From positions 353,994 to 417,993 of the forward strand of contig NZ_VCBL01000001.1 in assembly GCF_007896435.1 (NCBI RefSeq): 64,000 bases of DNA. Reading direction: 5' to 3'. Position numbers and translations under genes: made by a program. The DNA is from Rummeliibacillus suwonensis. Its GTDB lineage: Bacteria > Bacillota > Bacilli > Bacillales_A > Planococcaceae. Positions 1 to 9,264 of the stretch are shown piece by piece. Position 1 is the stretch's first letter; each line of letters starts with the position of its first letter. Under the pieces are notes generated by a model, which had not been told where the DNA came from, did no database searches, and saw only the letters and a list, made by a program, of their open reading frames with translations.

Positions 1-153
1 AGCTCAAATCTTTACACGCTCTATTTTGCTTGAATCAAGAGGAATCAATGAACAGATCCCAAAAGATTAGAGCACCCTTTTCTTTGATGTGCAAAGGTAT
101 GAAAGATTTAAGTCTGCTTTCTGCCTTACAATAACGATTATTGGAACGATTCG

Positions 154-182
154 AAACAGTGTCAAAAGACACTGTTTTTTTA
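154..182 (+). terminator. Rho-independent terminator
   Basis: An 8-bp perfect stem, ACAGTGTC / GACACTGT, with an AAAA loop is followed by seven T. It probably ends a plus-strand gene that lies before the window. No convincing gene is seen in 1-495. Confidence 0.85.
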
Positions 183-365
183 TGTGGAAAACCGTAAAAG
201 GTCCATTAACCCAATGGCTAGGGCCTTTGCTAAGCCATTTGGAGGGGACGTTAAATTTCCTATGTTCTAAAATTGAAGAAATGAATGGAATCAAAGAATT
301 TGTAATAGGGTTGTATGATGACATCTTTCGGATTCAGTTATTATGGAATTCTTTTAACAGCGATA

Positions 366-424
366 TTGTTTTTTGATGTGAAGATAGGTTATAATGATAA
401 CGAAAAACAGTTCAATATGGAACT
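366..424 (+). promoter_or_regulatory. Promoter and palindromic operator before the MarR gene
   Basis: A -35-like TTGTTT (366-371) and a perfect -10 TATAAT (390-395) are 18 bp apart. Just downstream, near the expected transcription start, lies the inverted repeat AGTTC-N6-GAACT (409-424). That position would suit autorepression by the MarR protein encoded next. The link is inference. Confidence 0.55.
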
Positions 425-495
425 ATTTAAAAAAGAACAATACAAAAATCATAATTTTATAAATGAACAATATAATTAAAAAGGATGTGTTAGCA

Positions 496-957
496 ATGGA
501 AAAAGACATAATCGACCAAAGAAATGATCAAACAAAAATGCTGTTGATTTCATTCAGAGAAATCCATAAGCTTTTTCGTAAATGGGGTTTGGCAGTGATC
601 TCAAATAGTGATTTAACGATGCCACAGTTTTGGATTTTGCAAGTAATCCAAGCTGGTGAGATTATGCCGCAAAAAAAATTGGTTGAACAACTACAATTCT
701 CTAAGAGCACACTTAGCACCAGTATTGAGGGATTAGTCTCTGCTGGTTTGATTGATAGAAGCATTCCTAAAAATAATCGCCGAGAGGTACGGCTTCAATT
801 GACGCCAAAGGGAGAACAAAAGGTACAACAAATCTTTGAAGATCCAAATGGGCTATATCAAAAAATGAATGAAGCTTTAATCCATTTAGCGCCTGAAAAA
901 ATAGATTCGTTACTAGCTATCCAGAAGGAATTGTACCAGTTACTGTCTGAAGAATAA
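496..957 (+). CDS. MarR-family transcriptional regulator
   Basis: A 153-aa winged-helix regulator. The central part (about residues 50-110) carries the MarR recognition helix region (KSTLSTSIEGLVSAGLIDR) and a wing ending in RREVRLQLTPKG. MarR proteins are dimeric DNA-binding repressors that usually answer to small phenolic or oxidant ligands. The ATG at 496 was chosen over an in-frame ATG at 463 because AAAAGGATG sits at proper spacing before it. No adjacent efflux or redox gene is co-transcribed, so the target is unknown. A promoter with a palindrome over the start site precedes it, which suggests autoregulation. Confidence 0.85.
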   Translation: MEKDIIDQRNDQTKMLLISFREIHKLFRKWGLAVISNSDLTMPQFWILQVIQAGEIMPQKKLVEQLQFSKSTLSTSIEGLVSAGLIDRSIPKNNRREVRLQLTPKGEQKVQQIFEDPNGLYQKMNEALIHLAPEKIDSLLAIQKELYQLLSEE

Positions 958-1237
958 CAAAAAATTAGAATAAAAATTTTTCTGTAGCTACTTATGGTAT
1001 CACGATGATATTGAGACAGCAATTGCTCTGATACCGTCGACCAAAATAAAATAATCCATGACTCCAGAGCAATCTAGACTCTAGCCATTAGTTGTTCAAG
1101 TTGAACTTTTGATCATTCTAAAATGCATCCTGTTAGCTGCTTTTACAGATGATCAGTTGGATTTTTAGGTAGTTATTCATGAATAAAAGTTTTCGAATTA
1201 TTTTTAAACACTCCATTATATAAGAGGTGAGTATAAG

Positions 1238-1429
1238 ATGCCTTATTATGCTATATGCAGTAGCTGTCGAAAGAAATTTGAGCTTGTTGAGGGGAGTATG
1301 CAATACAAGCAATATAAAGAAAGAAAAACAAAATATTTTACCTGTGAAAAATGCAATGAACAAATTCGCTTTGCAGCTATTAAACAGGTGTTTGGAGATA
1401 ATAATACTTCGGTAATCGATGATCAATGA
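1238..1429 (+). CDS. Small zinc-ribbon protein, DUF2197/YlaI-like
   Basis: A 63-aa protein with two Cys pairs, C-SS-C near residue 8 and C-EK-C near residue 38, so a one-zinc ribbon is likely. Spacing and length resemble the YlaI/DUF2197 family of Bacillales, whose function is unknown. GAGGTG lies about 6 bases before the ATG. An overlapping ORF in another frame (1227-1415) has no such features. It stands alone between the MarR gene and a repeat block. The family call is by resemblance only. Confidence 0.6.
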   Translation: MPYYAICSSCRKKFELVEGSMQYKQYKERKTKYFTCEKCNEQIRFAAIKQVFGDNNTSVIDDQ

Positions 1430-1500
1430 TCCTCAAGTTACTCGAACTTTTGTTTATGGATAATGAAAATCTTTACAGAAGAATATTAGATGTATTGATT

Positions 1501-1885
1501 GAATCAATTTCAAAATGTAGAATACAGATGGAAAATACGAACTTTTTTCACATATATACTTTTAATATTCAGATTTTTTTGTTCCGCTCCAGACGGCGCT
1601 TTCCACGGGCTTGGCTTCAATCTCCTCGGGTCGACACGATGTTGACCCCGAAGCCGTTGCCACAGGACGTGGCGAACTTAGGCTTTGTCCCTTAAAACGT
1701 TCCTGCGGGGCTTTCAGCTCAAGCTTTTCCCGTAGGACTTTGAATAAGCCTCCTTGAACTCACACCGCACGAAGGAAATGCGCATGCATTTTCGAGGAGT
1801 CGCCGTCCTCCGCTCCACAACTATCAAAATTAATATTATTAAATGTTCGTATTTTCAGGAAGAAAATGATTTATGAAATTGATTC
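1501..1885. repeat. Nested inverted-repeat element (family B related, B1)
   Basis: Two pairs of arms enclose the block: GAATCAATTTC (1501-1511) with GAAATTGATTC (1875-1885), and GAAAATACGAAC (1531-1542) with GTTCGTATTTTC (1845-1856). The GC-richer core (1580-1820) holds the hairpin module GCCACAGGACGTGGC and a segment matching the reverse complement of parts of B5 and B6, for example TTTTCGAGGAGTCG. No transposase is inside. It resembles a MITE or composite repeat. Confidence 0.7.
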
Positions 1886-1929
1886 ATTAGGAAAAAATTA
1901 GAATAAAAATTTGAATATAAATGTAAAAA

Positions 1930-2045
1930 ACCCCTATTCTATATGGATTGGAGCGAAGGTTTGCTCGACTCCCGCTGGAAAAGCGAGCAAGCCGTAGCGG
2001 AAATCAATAGGCTATCTAATTTTTATATTAAGAATAGATTTTGGC
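1930..2045. repeat. Short degenerate family B fragment (B2)
   Basis: It contains GGATTGGAGCGAAGG, the hairpin TTGCTCG...CGAGCAAG and GTAGCGGAAATCAATAGG, all words found in the larger B copies. The rest of 2046-2320 is AT-rich with nothing recognisable. Confidence 0.5.
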
Positions 2046-2322
2046 GTAAAGCCCTTTTTTAATTAGCATCCTTTTTTAATGAAATCTTATACCATTTCAA
2101 AATTGTTTAGAAAAAGGCTGAATGGCTGATAACAGGAGCGTATAAAGATTTCAACAATTTAAGAAAATGTTCTATACAAAAAAGCTTAATACTGAAAAGA
2201 CCCATCGTTAGAAAATATGACATAAAAGAATAGAAATATGATTTTTTATACGTATTTTTATATTAAATCTATAGATGTTATTATATATGTAAAATATATG
2301 TTAGAAAATATAACATAAAGTA

Positions 2323-2351
2323 TTGCATTTTTTATTTATATTTTTTATACT
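2323..2351 (+). promoter_or_regulatory. Promoter of the riboswitch-permease transcript
   Basis: TTGCAT (2323-2328) and TATACT (2346-2351) are separated by 17 bp, about 65 bases before the guanidine-I aptamer. The positions are seen; promoter function is inferred. Confidence 0.55.
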
Positions 2352-2413
2352 TTAGATAAGCTTTAACAAAATACTTACTTCATAATGCTTTTATGCATGA
2401 TTAAGTAACAAGC

Positions 2414-2543
2414 TTTCTAGGGTTCCGTTTAAAGATCATTTTAAAGACTGGTCCAAGAGAGAGCGTACAGTATCTACTGTATACACGGAGGGATAAAAGC
2501 CCGGGAGAATCCGAAAAGATTCTCTCGGGCTTATTTTATTTTA
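2414..2543 (+). promoter_or_regulatory. Guanidine-I (ykkC) riboswitch with terminator
   Basis: The conserved blocks are present in order: CTAGGGTTCCG, CTGGTCCAAGAGAG, and CACGGAGGGATAAAAGCCCG. The 3' aptamer strand overlaps an intrinsic terminator (CCGGGAGAATC / GATTCTCTCGGG, then a T-rich run, 2500-2543). Guanidine binding would free the 3' strand from the terminator and switch on the downstream permease, as established for this class. The whole leader lies 22 bases before the permease ATG. Confidence 0.95.
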
Positions 2544-2564
2544 ATTAGGAGAAAGGATGATTAT

Positions 2565-3923
2565 ATGGAAGGGCAAACAAGCCTTATAAGGTCCCTTAAA
2601 ACACCGCAAGTAGTCTTTTTGGGACTTGCATGGATGACACCGATGATTTATTTTACAGTTTATGGTGTGGCATTCAATGCCGCAGATGGACAAATGACTG
2701 CAGCCTATATGGCAGCTTTTATTGCTATTTTCTTTACAGCGTATAGCTATAGCCGAATGGTGAAAGCTTATCCTATTTCTGGATCTGCCTATATTTATAC
2801 GGAGAAGGCGATTCATCCTAAAGTAGGATTTTTAGTAGGATGGGCATTGATTATCGATTATGTTTTTTCGCCTATTATTGCGATATTAACATTTGGTATT
2901 TTTATGAATACGGAATTTCCTTCTATCCCGATTTATATTTGGATTATTGTGATGAATATTATTTTAGCGATTGTAAACATACTGGGCATTAAGTCAGCGG
3001 CACGAGTTAGTAGTATTTCAGTTTTATGTCAAATCGCCTTTATAGCTCTTTTTTGCATACTGACGATGAAAGACATACTTGTGAATGATGGAGTGAGCTC
3101 ACTCTTTTCACTGACACCCTTTTTTAATATTGAAAATGGTTCGATAAGTTCTATTTTTTCAGGTGCCTCATTAATATGTTTTTGCTTCTTAGGATTTGAT
3201 GCTGTTACAACGATGGCAGAAGAAACAATTGATCCACAAAAAACAATTCCAAAAGCCATTTTCTATATTATTTTTATAGCGGCGCTTATGTATATGGCTA
3301 TTTCGTATTTAACAGCAATTGCCCACCCAGATTTTACGTTCCAAAACCCGGACAATGCGGCTTATAGTCTAGTTCAATTAATTGGAGGTAACTTGCTCAG
3401 CTCGTTATTTATTTTAGTGCTGATCATTGCCACTTTTACGCAAGGATTATCCTCTATGACAAGTGTGAGCCGATTCTTCTATGCATTAGGGAAAGAATCG
3501 ATTTTACCGAAAAAATTTTTTACGACATTGCATCCTAAGTTTAAGACTCCTGTTGCCAATATCATTTTTGTAGCAGTGATTTCCCTTTCAGCTGTTGCTA
3601 TCAATTTAGATACGGCCGTTTTATTTGTTAGTTTTGGTGCTTTAACAGCGTTCGTATTCGTGAATCTATGCGTTATTGCTCAATTTTATATTAGAGAAAA
3701 AAGGCGTTCTGCAAAAGATACGCTATTGTATTTAATTTTTCCGTTGATCGGTGTTGCTTTTATCGGTTGGCTACTAACGCTACTTGACAAATACACATTA
3801 AAAGTTGGCATTACTTGGATCATTATAGGCTTTGTTTATCTATTTATAAGGAAGAAGTGGCTGCAAGCTAAAACACCGATTACAGTATCTCAAAATATAG
3901 AAAAAAAGAAATATGTTAGATAA
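2565..3923 (+). CDS. APC-superfamily permease, probable guanidine importer
   Basis: A 452-aa integral membrane protein with about 12 hydrophobic segments. An APC-type first helix region (GLAWMTPMIYF) is followed by PISGSAYIYTEKAIHPKVGF, the typical second-helix and loop motif of amino acid/polyamine permeases. AGGAGAAAGG precedes the ATG. Its only leader is a guanidine-I riboswitch, and the next transcript is the guanidine degradation operon with the same riboswitch class. Import of guanidinium is therefore the most economical role. The family normally carries amino acids, so the substrate is inferred from regulation alone. Export is possible but less likely next to catabolic genes. Confidence 0.85.
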   Translation: MEGQTSLIRSLKTPQVVFLGLAWMTPMIYFTVYGVAFNAADGQMTAAYMAAFIAIFFTAYSYSRMVKAYPISGSAYIYTEKAIHPKVGFLVGWALIIDYVFSPIIAILTFGIFMNTEFPSIPIYIWIIVMNIILAIVNILGIKSAARVSSISVLCQIAFIALFCILTMKDILVNDGVSSLFSLTPFFNIENGSISSIFSGASLICFCFLGFDAVTTMAEETIDPQKTIPKAIFYIIFIAALMYMAISYLTAIAHPDFTFQNPDNAAYSLVQLIGGNLLSSLFILVLIIATFTQGLSSMTSVSRFFYALGKESILPKKFFTTLHPKFKTPVANIIFVAVISLSAVAINLDTAVLFVSFGALTAFVFVNLCVIAQFYIREKRRSAKDTLLYLIFPLIGVAFIGWLLTLLDKYTLKVGITWIIIGFVYLFIRKKWLQAKTPITVSQNIEKKKYVR

Positions 3924-3938
3924 AGTAACATATGATAG

Positions 3939-3967
3939 TTGACTTTATTGAACAAGCATTGTATAGT
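3939..3967 (+). promoter_or_regulatory. Promoter of the guanidine degradation operon
   Basis: TTGACT (3939-3944) and TATAGT (3962-3967) with 17-bp spacing lie about 80 bases before the second guanidine-I aptamer. Confidence 0.65.
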
Positions 3968-4047
3968 ATTAATATACTGAATATTATGAATATTTATTAT
4001 ATTTAGGCTAAATAAAGGTTTCTACAAATAAGTTAGAAACAAAAAGT

Positions 4048-4175
4048 TCTCTAGGGTTCCGTTTAAAGATAGGAAATCTTTAAAGGCTGGTCCAAGAGAG
4101 AACGTACAACGATATGTTCAAAGTTGTATTCACGGAAGGATAAAAGCCTGGGAGATGATGTCTCCCGGGCTTTTA
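4048..4175 (+). promoter_or_regulatory. Second guanidine-I (ykkC) riboswitch with terminator
   Basis: CTAGGGTTCCG, GGCTGGTCCAAGAGAG and CACGGAAGGATAAAAGCC match the first copy. The variable P-stem differs (AAAGATAGGAAATCTTT), showing covariation rather than mere duplication. The terminator is GCCTGGGAGA / TCTCCCGGGC followed by TTTTA (4146-4175). It lies 24 bases before the first deiminase-subunit gene and should control the whole operon to 10969. Confidence 0.95.
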
Positions 4176-4198
4176 CTATTTTTAAGGAGGAAAAAAAT

Positions 4199-4936
4199 AT
4201 GCAAAAAACAACTTCAATTTTCAGCAAAACAATCCCAGCAGGTGGGAAATGGTCGAGCTACATTCAAAGAGGAAAGAATATTCGATTTACAGCATTAGCA
4301 GATGATGCCAATGTTTCTCTCCTCCTCTATAATGCAGATGATCTAGCAGAGCGTTACAATATGCCAGATTCTTTAAAGGCACAATATACGGCTTTTTTAA
4401 CAAAGGGCAACGTATTGATGAGTGATAATGGCCGAGTATTAGCTAGCTTTGTGGAGGACTCTGTTGGTTGGCATGACACGATTTCGGGATACAGTACAAA
4501 ACAGCATATCGAAGAAAAGTATGGTCGAACGACATACCAAGAAATGCGGAATGATTGGTATCGAAACGGTGAAGATAATTTGCTGATTGAATTAGTTCGT
4601 AATGGCTTGAAGGTAAATGATTTATCTCCCGTCGTCAATTTATTTTCCAAAGTATACTGCGACGATGAAGGAAGCATGCATTTTGTTGAAGGGCATGCGA
4701 AGAAAGGAGATACTGTAACATTGCGAACAGAGATGGATGTTTTGCTTATATTGTCCAATACACCACATCCTTTTGATACCAAGAACACGTATCCATCCGC
4801 TCCAATAGAAATAACGATAACAGATGCAGAACCTATTCAATCAGATGATATTTGTTTGAATTATCGTGACGAGAATCGTCGTGCATTTGAAAATACATGG
4901 GAATATTTAATGCTTACTAAAGGGGGACATCAATAA
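4199..4936 (+). CDS. cgdA: Carboxyguanidine deiminase subunit (DUF1989, UAAP family 2-type)
   Basis: A 245-aa DUF1989 protein, first gene of the riboswitch-controlled operon. It carries the family block SVGWHDTISGY near residue 90 and DLSPVVNLFSKV near 145. Proteins of this type were long called urea-carboxylase-associated. In guanidine-degrading bacteria two such proteins form a heteromeric deiminase that turns carboxyguanidine into allophanate and ammonia. The ATG at 4199 is used because AAGGAGG precedes it; an in-frame upstream start at 4124 lies inside the riboswitch. Its stop overlaps the next start by one base (TAATG), so the subunits are probably translationally coupled. Which subunit is A and which B is uncertain. 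Confidence 0.85.
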   Translation: MQKTTSIFSKTIPAGGKWSSYIQRGKNIRFTALADDANVSLLLYNADDLAERYNMPDSLKAQYTAFLTKGNVLMSDNGRVLASFVEDSVGWHDTISGYSTKQHIEEKYGRTTYQEMRNDWYRNGEDNLLIELVRNGLKVNDLSPVVNLFSKVYCDDEGSMHFVEGHAKKGDTVTLRTEMDVLLILSNTPHPFDTKNTYPSAPIEITITDAEPIQSDDICLNYRDENRRAFENTWEYLMLTKGGHQ

Positions 4937-5586
4937 TGACTGTATTAAATTATGTAGAGAGCGATCGTAAAGTAGAAAATGCTATTTATAACCAAAAACT
5001 ATTAGCAGGAGAAGGTTGGTTGTATACAATCGAGCCTGGACAAGTTCTTCGAATTCTTGATTTAGAGGGAAATCAAGCAGTAGATACAATCTTTTTTGAT
5101 GGTGATCATCCTTCTGATCATTATAGTGCTGTGAATACGATTCAACGTCAAAAGAATATTTACTTATCAACAGGTTCTGTGCTTGTTTCAGAATCAAGGA
5201 AAGAATTAGTCGAAATCATTGCTGATACATGTGGACGCCATGATACACTCGGTGGTTCTTGCTCGGCACAAAGTAATACAGTTCGTTATTCACATGATAC
5301 ATTGCCGATGCATAATTGTCGGGATACCTATATGTTGCAGTTAGCGAAATACGGAGAGAATCTTACAAAGAGAGATCTATCACCCAATGTCAATTTTTTT
5401 ATGAATGTTCCAGTGACACCAGATGGCGGCTTGAAATTTGATGACGGTGTTTCGTCCCCAGGTAAATATGTGGAGATGAAGGCGATTCATCGTACAACTG
5501 TATTAATCAGTAATTGTCCCCAACTAAATAATCCATGTAATGCTTATAATCCAACTCCTATACAATTACTGATTTGGGACAAATAA
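4936..5586 (+). CDS. cgdB: Carboxyguanidine deiminase subunit (DUF1989, UAAP family 1-type)
   Basis: A 216-aa DUF1989 paralogue of the preceding gene. It has the fuller metal-site motif TCGRHDTLGGSC (near residues 96-107), where Cys and His are candidate zinc ligands, and DLSPNVNFFMNV near 152. The first subunit lacks these Cys residues, so catalysis probably sits here. Together they would deiminate carboxyguanidine made by the downstream carboxylase. One-base overlap with the upstream gene and 18 bases to the carboxylase indicate one operon. Confidence 0.85.
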   Translation: MTVLNYVESDRKVENAIYNQKLLAGEGWLYTIEPGQVLRILDLEGNQAVDTIFFDGDHPSDHYSAVNTIQRQKNIYLSTGSVLVSESRKELVEIIADTCGRHDTLGGSCSAQSNTVRYSHDTLPMHNCRDTYMLQLAKYGENLTKRDLSPNVNFFMNVPVTPDGGLKFDDGVSSPGKYVEMKAIHRTTVLISNCPQLNNPCNAYNPTPIQLLIWDK

Positions 5587-5604
5587 ATTAAAGGAGTGTT
5601 TGAT

Positions 5605-8600
5605 ATGTTTAAAAAGGTTTTAATTGCAAATCGCGGAGCAATCGCCACAAGAATTGTAAGAACATTACGGAAAATGGATATTTACTCTATTGTCGTTTAT
5701 ACAAAAGCAGACCAAGATAGTCTATATGTTGATTTAGCTGATGAAGCAGTTTTGATTGGAGAAGGGACTGCAAAAGACAGTTATTTAAATGCGGATCTTA
5801 TTTTGAAAACAGCGCTCAATACAGGTGCAGAAGCAATTCATCCAGGATATGGATTTTTAAGCGAAAATGCCGATTTTGCTCGAACTTGTCAAGAAAAGGG
5901 AATTGTTTTTATTGGCCCTACTCCAGAACAGATCGAGTTATTTGGCTTAAAACATTCGGCACGTAAGATCGCAACAAAGGCAAATGTCCCTCTTTTACCT
6001 GGTACGCCGCTCATTCAAAATGTAGAGAGCGCGGTTACTGAGGCCAAACGAATTGGCTATCCTGTCATGCTAAAAAGTACAGCAGGCGGCGGTGGCATAG
6101 GGATGCGTATTTGTATGTATGAAACGGCCCTACGTGAAGCTTATGAATCGGTTTGTCATTTAGCAGAGAAGAATTTTAATAATGGTGGTGTTTTTCTCGA
6201 AAAATATATTGCCAATGCACGTCATATAGAAGTACAGATTTTCGGTACAGCAAATGGTGAGGTCGTGGCACTTGGAGAGCGAGATTGTTCTGTACAACGT
6301 CGCAATCAAAAAGTAGTGGAGGAGAGCCCTGCACCATTACTAAAACCATCTGTACGAGAAAATATGTTAGAGGCTGCTAAACGTTTAGCAAAAGAAGTGG
6401 GCTATCGTAGTGCTGGGACAATTGAATACTTATATGATCCAATGACTGAGCATTTCTATTTTCTGGAGGTCAACACACGTTTACAAGTAGAGCATGGAGT
6501 AACGGAGGAAGTGCTTGGTATCGATCTAGTAGAATGGATGCTAAAGGAAGCAGCTGATGAACTGCATGGATTAGAGACGTTATATTTCAAGCCAAAGGGT
6601 CATAGCATTCAAGCACGTGTTTATGCAGAGGATTGTTTGAATAATTTCCAACCAAGTGTAGGAATTATTGACCAAGTTCATTTACCAGAAAATGCACGAG
6701 TTGAAACGTGGGTTCGTGATGGCATTACAGTTACCTCTTTTTATGATCCAATGCTTGCGAAAATCATCGTTCACGCGGCAACAAGAGAAGAAGCGATTCA
6801 AAAACTAAGCAATGCTCTTAAAGATACTAGATTCTATGGTATTACGACAAACTTGCAGTATCTTGAGGCACTTTTGAAAGAAAATAATTATAAATCAGGA
6901 CATGTTTATACAAAAATGCTGAATGGTTTTGCGCCGGACGAAAGTGCAATAGAAGTAATAGATGGAGGTATTCAAACAACTGTACAAGACTTTCCCGGAC
7001 GCATCGGACATTGGGACGTTGGGGTGCCACCGTGTGGACCTATGGATGCTTTTTCATTTCGTATGGGCAATCAGTTGCTAGGCAATAAAGAAAATGCAGC
7101 TGGCCTTGAGTTTACCCTTCGAGGAGGCGCCTATAAATTTCGAACGGATATGTCTATTTGCTTAACAGGTGCGGATATGGAGGCCAAAATAGATGAAGAG
7201 ACTGCACCGATGTATCAGGTTATTCATGTTAAACGTGACCAAGTATTATCATTTGGAGAAGCAAAACAAGGAATGCGAACGTATTTGCTTGTTGCTGGTG
7301 GATTAGATGTACCACTGTATCTTGAAAGTGCTTCAACTTTTACGTTAGGCGGTTTTGGCGGACATGGTGGTCGAGCACTGCGAACAGGTGATATTTTACG
7401 TGTCCATACAAATCATACAGCTGTATTTACAGAACTTCCTAAACCATATCAACCTGTTTTTACAAATGAATGGACGATTGGTGTTATGGCAGGGCCCCAT
7501 TGTACGGAGGAATATTTACTACCTGAATATTTGAACCAGCTAACAGAAACGAGCTGGGAAGTTCACTTTAATAGCTCTCGAACAGGGGTCCGTTTGATCG
7601 GTCCTACGCCTCCTTGGACACGTGAGGATGGCGGGGAGGCAGGCTTGCATCCATCGAATATCCATGATAATGCCTATGCGATTGGAACGCTAGATTTAAC
7701 AGGTGATATGCCTATTTTATTGGGGCCAGATGGTCCAAGTCTAGGAGGCTTTGTATGTCCAGTTACAACAGTTTCTGCTGAATTATGGAAAATTGGACAG
7801 CTGCATGCAGGAGATCATATTCAATTTCGTATTTTAACATTAGAAGAAGCTGATGATCTACGCCAATCGCAGGAAAAATTTTTAGAGGAGGTAGGTCAGC
7901 ATAATGATGATTTCGTAAGGCTTCCTCAGTTTTCAAAGGAATCTAAACCTTTTTCAACGAATGCACCTATTCTTGTTCAATGTACGGCCGGCCGTTTTCC
8001 TATGTGTATTCGTGCAGATGGGGATGAGAATATTTTAATCGAATATGGCGATATGGAATTAGATTTGCTGCTACGATTCCAAGTGCATGCATTAATGGAA
8101 GCTATTCAATCACAGAAGAATCTTCCTATTATTGATATGACGCCAGGTATTCGTTCATTACAAATTCATATTGATGCAACAAAAATGTCTATTTCAGCAT
8201 TATGCGAAATCATGCAGAGGTTAAATAAAAATTTACCTTCTCTTGAAGAGATGGAGGTGCCATCACGTATTGTTCGATTGCCACTTTCATGGGACGATCC
8301 TGCAACACAATTAGCCATTGAACGTTATCAAAAAAATGTTCGACCAGATGCACCATGGTGTCCAAGTAATTTAGAGTTTATCCGCCGTGCTAATGGGTTG
8401 GATGGTATTGCAGATGTGAAAAAAGCCGTTTTTGATGCAAACTATTTAGTCCTTGGCCTTGGGGATGTTTATCTTGGAGCACCTGTTGCAACGCCTATCG
8501 ATCCGCGTCACCGCCTTGTCACAACAAAGTATAATCCGGCACGTACATGGACGCCTGAAAACGCCGTCGGAATCGGCGGAGCATATATGTGTGTATATGG

Positions 8601-9264
8601 TATGGAGGGTCCTGGAGGCTATCAATTTGTTGGTCGAACGGTTCAAATGTGGAATCGTTTGCGTGAAACAATCAGTTTTCGATCAGGGAAACCGTGGCTT
8701 CTGCGATTCTTCGATCAAATTCAATTTTATCCAGTAGCAGCAGACGAGTTACTGGAACTGCGCGAAAAATTTTTACGAGGTCAATTTAATGTAGCAATTC
8801 AGGAAACGACTTTTAAAGTGAAAGATTATATCTTATTTTTAGAAACGATCAAAGAGAGTGCTACTGAATTTAAAACGACACAACAAAGTGCTTTTGAGGC
8901 TGAACGTGAAAGATGGCACACACTAGGTCTTGATGAATATGTTTCAGAACATGAAACGATAGAAATAGTGGAGGAACAATTGCCAGAGGGAGCGGAAGCG
9001 ATACGTAGCGCTTTGCCAGGGAGTGTATGGAAAGTATTAGTTTGTCCTGGGGATGAAGTGAAAAAAGGAGATCCGCTTATTATTGAAGAAAGTATGAAAA
9101 TGGAATTTCCGCAATATGCACCATTTGATGGTTGGGTAAATAGTGTATATGTATCCTCAGGTGAAGAAGTACAAGCAGGACAACTAATAGTTGCTTTATC
9201 AAAGGGAAAAAGAGGTGTGGACCATGCAAACGATGAATCTGCTGCAAAAATTGTCAATCACTGA
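5605..9264 (+). CDS. Biotin-dependent guanidine carboxylase (urea carboxylase family)
   Basis: A 1219-aa single-chain enzyme. Order: biotin carboxylase (about 1-450, with the ATP-grasp loop STAGGGGIGMR and FLEVNTRLQVEHGVTEE), KipA-like AHS2 carboxyltransferase half (about 455-775, VQDFPGRIGHWDVGVPPCGP), KipI-like AHS1 half (about 800-1050), and a C-terminal biotinyl domain. Biotin attaches to Lys1165 in ESMKM, where most homologues have EAMKM. Length matches urea carboxylases. With two guanidine-I riboswitches and both DUF1989 genes in place, guanidine is the likelier physiological substrate; urea may be a side activity. ATG 5605 is chosen for AAAGGAG eight bases ahead. Its end overlaps the hydrolase gene by 41 bases. 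Confidence 0.93.
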   Translation: MFKKVLIANRGAIATRIVRTLRKMDIYSIVVYTKADQDSLYVDLADEAVLIGEGTAKDSYLNADLILKTALNTGAEAIHPGYGFLSENADFARTCQEKGIVFIGPTPEQIELFGLKHSARKIATKANVPLLPGTPLIQNVESAVTEAKRIGYPVMLKSTAGGGGIGMRICMYETALREAYESVCHLAEKNFNNGGVFLEKYIANARHIEVQIFGTANGEVVALGERDCSVQRRNQKVVEESPAPLLKPSVRENMLEAAKRLAKEVGYRSAGTIEYLYDPMTEHFYFLEVNTRLQVEHGVTEEVLGIDLVEWMLKEAADELHGLETLYFKPKGHSIQARVYAEDCLNNFQPSVGIIDQVHLPENARVETWVRDGITVTSFYDPMLAKIIVHAATREEAIQKLSNALKDTRFYGITTNLQYLEALLKENNYKSGHVYTKMLNGFAPDESAIEVIDGGIQTTVQDFPGRIGHWDVGVPPCGPMDAFSFRMGNQLLGNKENAAGLEFTLRGGAYKFRTDMSICLTGADMEAKIDEETAPMYQVIHVKRDQVLSFGEAKQGMRTYLLVAGGLDVPLYLESASTFTLGGFGGHGGRALRTGDILRVHTNHTAVFTELPKPYQPVFTNEWTIGVMAGPHCTEEYLLPEYLNQLTETSWEVHFNSSRTGVRLIGPTPPWTREDGGEAGLHPSNIHDNAYAIGTLDLTGDMPILLGPDGPSLGGFVCPVTTVSAELWKIGQLHAGDHIQFRILTLEEADDLRQSQEKFLEEVGQHNDDFVRLPQFSKESKPFSTNAPILVQCTAGRFPMCIRADGDENILIEYGDMELDLLLRFQVHALMEAIQSQKNLPIIDMTPGIRSLQIHIDATKMSISALCEIMQRLNKNLPSLEEMEVPSRIVRLPLSWDDPATQLAIERYQKNVRPDAPWCPSNLEFIRRANGLDGIADVKKAVFDANYLVLGLGDVYLGAPVATPIDPRHRLVTTKYNPARTWTPENAVGIGGAYMCVYGMEGPGGYQFVGRTVQMWNRLRETISFRSGKPWLLRFFDQIQFYPVAADELLELREKFLRGQFNVAIQETTFKVKDYILFLETIKESATEFKTTQQSAFEAERERWHTLGLDEYVSEHETIEIVEEQLPEGAEAIRSALPGSVWKVLVCPGDEVKKGDPLIIEESMKMEFPQYAPFDGWVNSVYVSSGEEVQAGQLIVALSKGKRGVDHANDESAAKIVNH

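Noticed and set aside
89-376. 95-codon plus-strand ORF near the window start
   Set aside because: It runs through an intrinsic terminator (154-182) and the MarR promoter and has no RBS or recognisable protein features.
1426-1695. 89-codon ORF
   Set aside because: It lies inside the B1 inverted-repeat block and is a by-product of repeat sequence.
4124-4198. Upstream start for the first DUF1989 gene
   Set aside because: It would place the N-terminus within the riboswitch aptamer and terminator; the ATG at 4199 has the RBS.
8446-9257. Antisense and shifted ORFs of 66-143 codons within the carboxylase gene
   Set aside because: They are shadows of a well-supported coding frame.
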